Origin: Flavobacteriales bacterium
Lineage (GTDB): Bacteria; Bacteroidota; Bacteroidia; Flavobacteriales_D; Crocinitomicaceae
Length of the DNA stretch: 6,070 bases
Direction: 5' to 3'
NCBI GenBank assembly: GCA_947496835.1
Contig: CANMFV010000067.1
Location: forward strand, 1-6,070
This document shows positions 5,407-6,070 of this stretch, in pieces (position 1 is the first letter of the stretch; every line of letters starts with the position of its first letter). The notes under the pieces were generated by a model. That model was not told where the DNA came from. It worked only from the letters and a program-made list of their open reading frames with translations, and searched no databases. Made by a program: the position numbers and the translations under genes.

Positions 5407-5860
5407 CTCCATTCAAGTGGGCGACAAATGCCCGAACTTTACTTTGCCGAATCAAGTTGGTGAATTAGTGAATATTTCAGATTACATAGGTAAACAAAAA
5501 CTTATTTTGTTTTTTTACCCAAAAGATGACACACCTGGTTGCACGAAAGAAGCCTGTGAATTTCGTGACCGTTATACTGATTTCTTGGAAATCGGCTGTT
5601 CTGTTTTTGGAATCTCATCGGATTCAGAAAAATCACACGTCGGATTTATTGAAAAACATCATTTACCCTACCCCCTTTTATCGGATCAAAACAAAATTGT
5701 CCGGAAATTATTTGGTGTCCCATCAAATCTTTTTGGTTTAATCCCTGGAAGAGTTACCTATATCATAGATGAAAAAGGAATCGTTATTGGAGTTTTCAAT
5801 TCTCAATTGGATCCAATTGGACACATTGATGCTGCTTTAACATTACTTCGTCGAAACTAA
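5399..5860 (+). CDS. bcp: thioredoxin-dependent peroxiredoxin, Bcp/PrxQ type
   Basis: This 153-residue cytoplasmic thiol peroxidase reduces hydrogen peroxide and organic hydroperoxides and is recycled by thioredoxin. The Bcp/PrxQ signature is clear: GDKCPNFTLPN (8-18), then FFYPKDDTPGCTKEACEFRD (38-57), where Cys48 is the peroxidatic and Cys53 the resolving cysteine, five residues apart as in atypical two-cysteine Bcp. Arg and the SSDSEKSHVGF segment follow as in the family, and RVTYIIDEKGIV (about 120-131) is the usual late beta strand. I chose the ATG at 5399 because it gives the standard Bcp length and beginning. Earlier in-frame codons (TTG 5345, ATG 5351) would add 16-18 residues that read through photolyase coding sequence and match nothing in the family. 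The chosen start overlaps the photolyase stop by 8 bases, an arrangement suited to coupled translation. It is the last operon gene and fits a role against photo-oxidative peroxides. Confidence 0.93.
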   Translation: MNNSIQVGDKCPNFTLPNQVGELVNISDYIGKQKLILFFYPKDDTPGCTKEACEFRDRYTDFLEIGCSVFGISSDSEKSHVGFIEKHHLPYPLLSDQNKIVRKLFGVPSNLFGLIPGRVTYIIDEKGIVIGVFNSQLDPIGHIDAALTLLRRN

Positions 5861-6070
5861 TCGCAAAAGGAACAACTGGAAGTCAGAAAAAAATCCTTAC
5901 CTCCTTACTAATACTTCAATCAAATAGTACTTGTACTGCAGTGTCAATCGTGAATGAACTAAAATTCAAAAGTAACCGGGATATTTTTTTAGTTATTTGA
6001 ATCGAGACAATTTTACTAATTTTAAATCAAACTAGAATAAACTATAGTATTTCTAATATTTTTTTTGCTA
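5861..6070. other. AT-rich intergenic region with no supported gene
   Basis: After the bcp stop there are 210 bases without a convincing open reading frame on either strand and without a strong terminator. The notable structures are an imperfect dyad (ATTCAAA 5964-5970 and TAAC 5973-5976 pairing with GTTA 5992-5995 and TTTGAAT 5996-6002, a 2-base bulge on the left arm and a 15-base loop) and two small palindromes around 5926-5942. None has the repeated TGTTTAAC half-sites seen before the sigma gene. Confidence 0.6.
5996..6024 (+). promoter_or_regulatory. possible Bacteroidota-type promoter reading out of the right edge
   Basis: TTTG at 5996-5999 and TAATTTTA at 6017-6024 resemble the -33 TTTG and -7 TAnnTTTG boxes, separated by 17 bases, with one mismatch in the last base of the -7 box. 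It would drive a gene beyond 6070. In a stretch this AT-rich such a match can arise by chance. Confidence 0.25.

Larger units (their letters stand above)
342..5860 (+). other. seven-gene photoprotection operon (sigma-crtI-crtB-idi-PTPS-phrB-bcp)
   Basis: All seven genes are on the plus strand. The junctions are 3, 4-5, 1, -14, 6 and -8 bases, leaving no room for an internal promoter or terminator outside coding sequence. No start codon is preceded by a Shine-Dalgarno sequence, as is normal in Bacteroidota. Only the region upstream of the sigma gene carries regulatory-looking repeats. Co-transcription from that region is therefore the simplest reading. No carotenoid cyclase, hydroxylase, ketolase or geranylgeranyl diphosphate synthase gene is inside the window, so the final pigment is not determined by this cluster alone. 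Confidence 0.8.

Noticed and set aside
5926..5942. Small palindromes AGTAC-TT-GTACT and ACTGCAGT
   Set aside because: They are short, overlapping and single-copy, and are not linked to any promoter or gene; chance is sufficient.
5964..6002. Imperfect dyad ATTCAAA-AG-TAAC / GTTA-TTTGAAT as an operon terminator
   Set aside because: The stem is AT-rich, bulged and has a 15-base loop, and no T-run follows the right arm, so it is not convincing as an intrinsic terminator.
1..6070. CRISPR arrays, tRNA/rRNA genes, transposases or phage genes
   Set aside because: No regularly spaced repeats, cloverleaf or rRNA-like segments, or mobile-element proteins were seen on either strand.

Overview
The window looks like chromosomal DNA from a member of Bacteroidota, most likely Flavobacteriia or a relative. 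The basis is AT-rich sequence, genes packed on one strand with almost no spacers, no Shine-Dalgarno sequences before any start codon, promoter-like elements of the TTTG / TAnnTTT type, and protein styles (short ECF sigma factor, Bacteroidota-type CrtI and CrtB, epimerase-type threonine dehydrogenase) typical of that group. The genus cannot be fixed from this sequence alone.

Layout: positions 1-191 hold the last 62 codons of an upstream gene, probably SDR-type L-threonine 3-dehydrogenase. It ends in a small AT-rich hairpin and T-run. A 150-bp control region follows (192-341). It holds two copies of the same operator-like dyad, TGTTTAAC-N14-GTTAAACA, which end 7 bases before the first start codon of the next operon. 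Positions 342-5860 form a seven-gene, same-strand cluster with gaps of 1-6 bases or overlaps of 8-14 bases: ECF sigma factor, phytoene desaturase (crtI), phytoene synthase (crtB), isopentenyl-diphosphate isomerase (idi), a 6-pyruvoyl-tetrahydropterin synthase family enzyme, a class I photolyase/cryptochrome-family protein (phrB), and a Bcp-type peroxiredoxin. Positions 5861-6070 hold no gene that I can support, only a weak imperfect dyad and a possible promoter pointing right.

How the genes fit together: Idi balances the C5 isoprenoid precursors, CrtB makes phytoene and CrtI desaturates it to a coloured carotene. Photolyase repairs UV-damaged DNA using visible light, and the peroxiredoxin removes peroxides. 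The whole set reads as a photoprotection / light-stress operon led by its own sigma factor. This resembles the LitR/CarH-LitS-crt-phr logic known from other phyla, although no MerR/LitR gene lies in this window. The PTPS-family gene is the unexpected member. Its active-site layout (C-x5-HGH plus D-H and E) matches true 6-pyruvoyl-tetrahydropterin synthase rather than the QueD queuosine enzyme. This raises the possibility of a pterin made for light response or photolyase, which is inference only.

The strongest candidates for something undescribed are the duplicated operator and the pterin-synthase/photolyase/carotenoid linkage.
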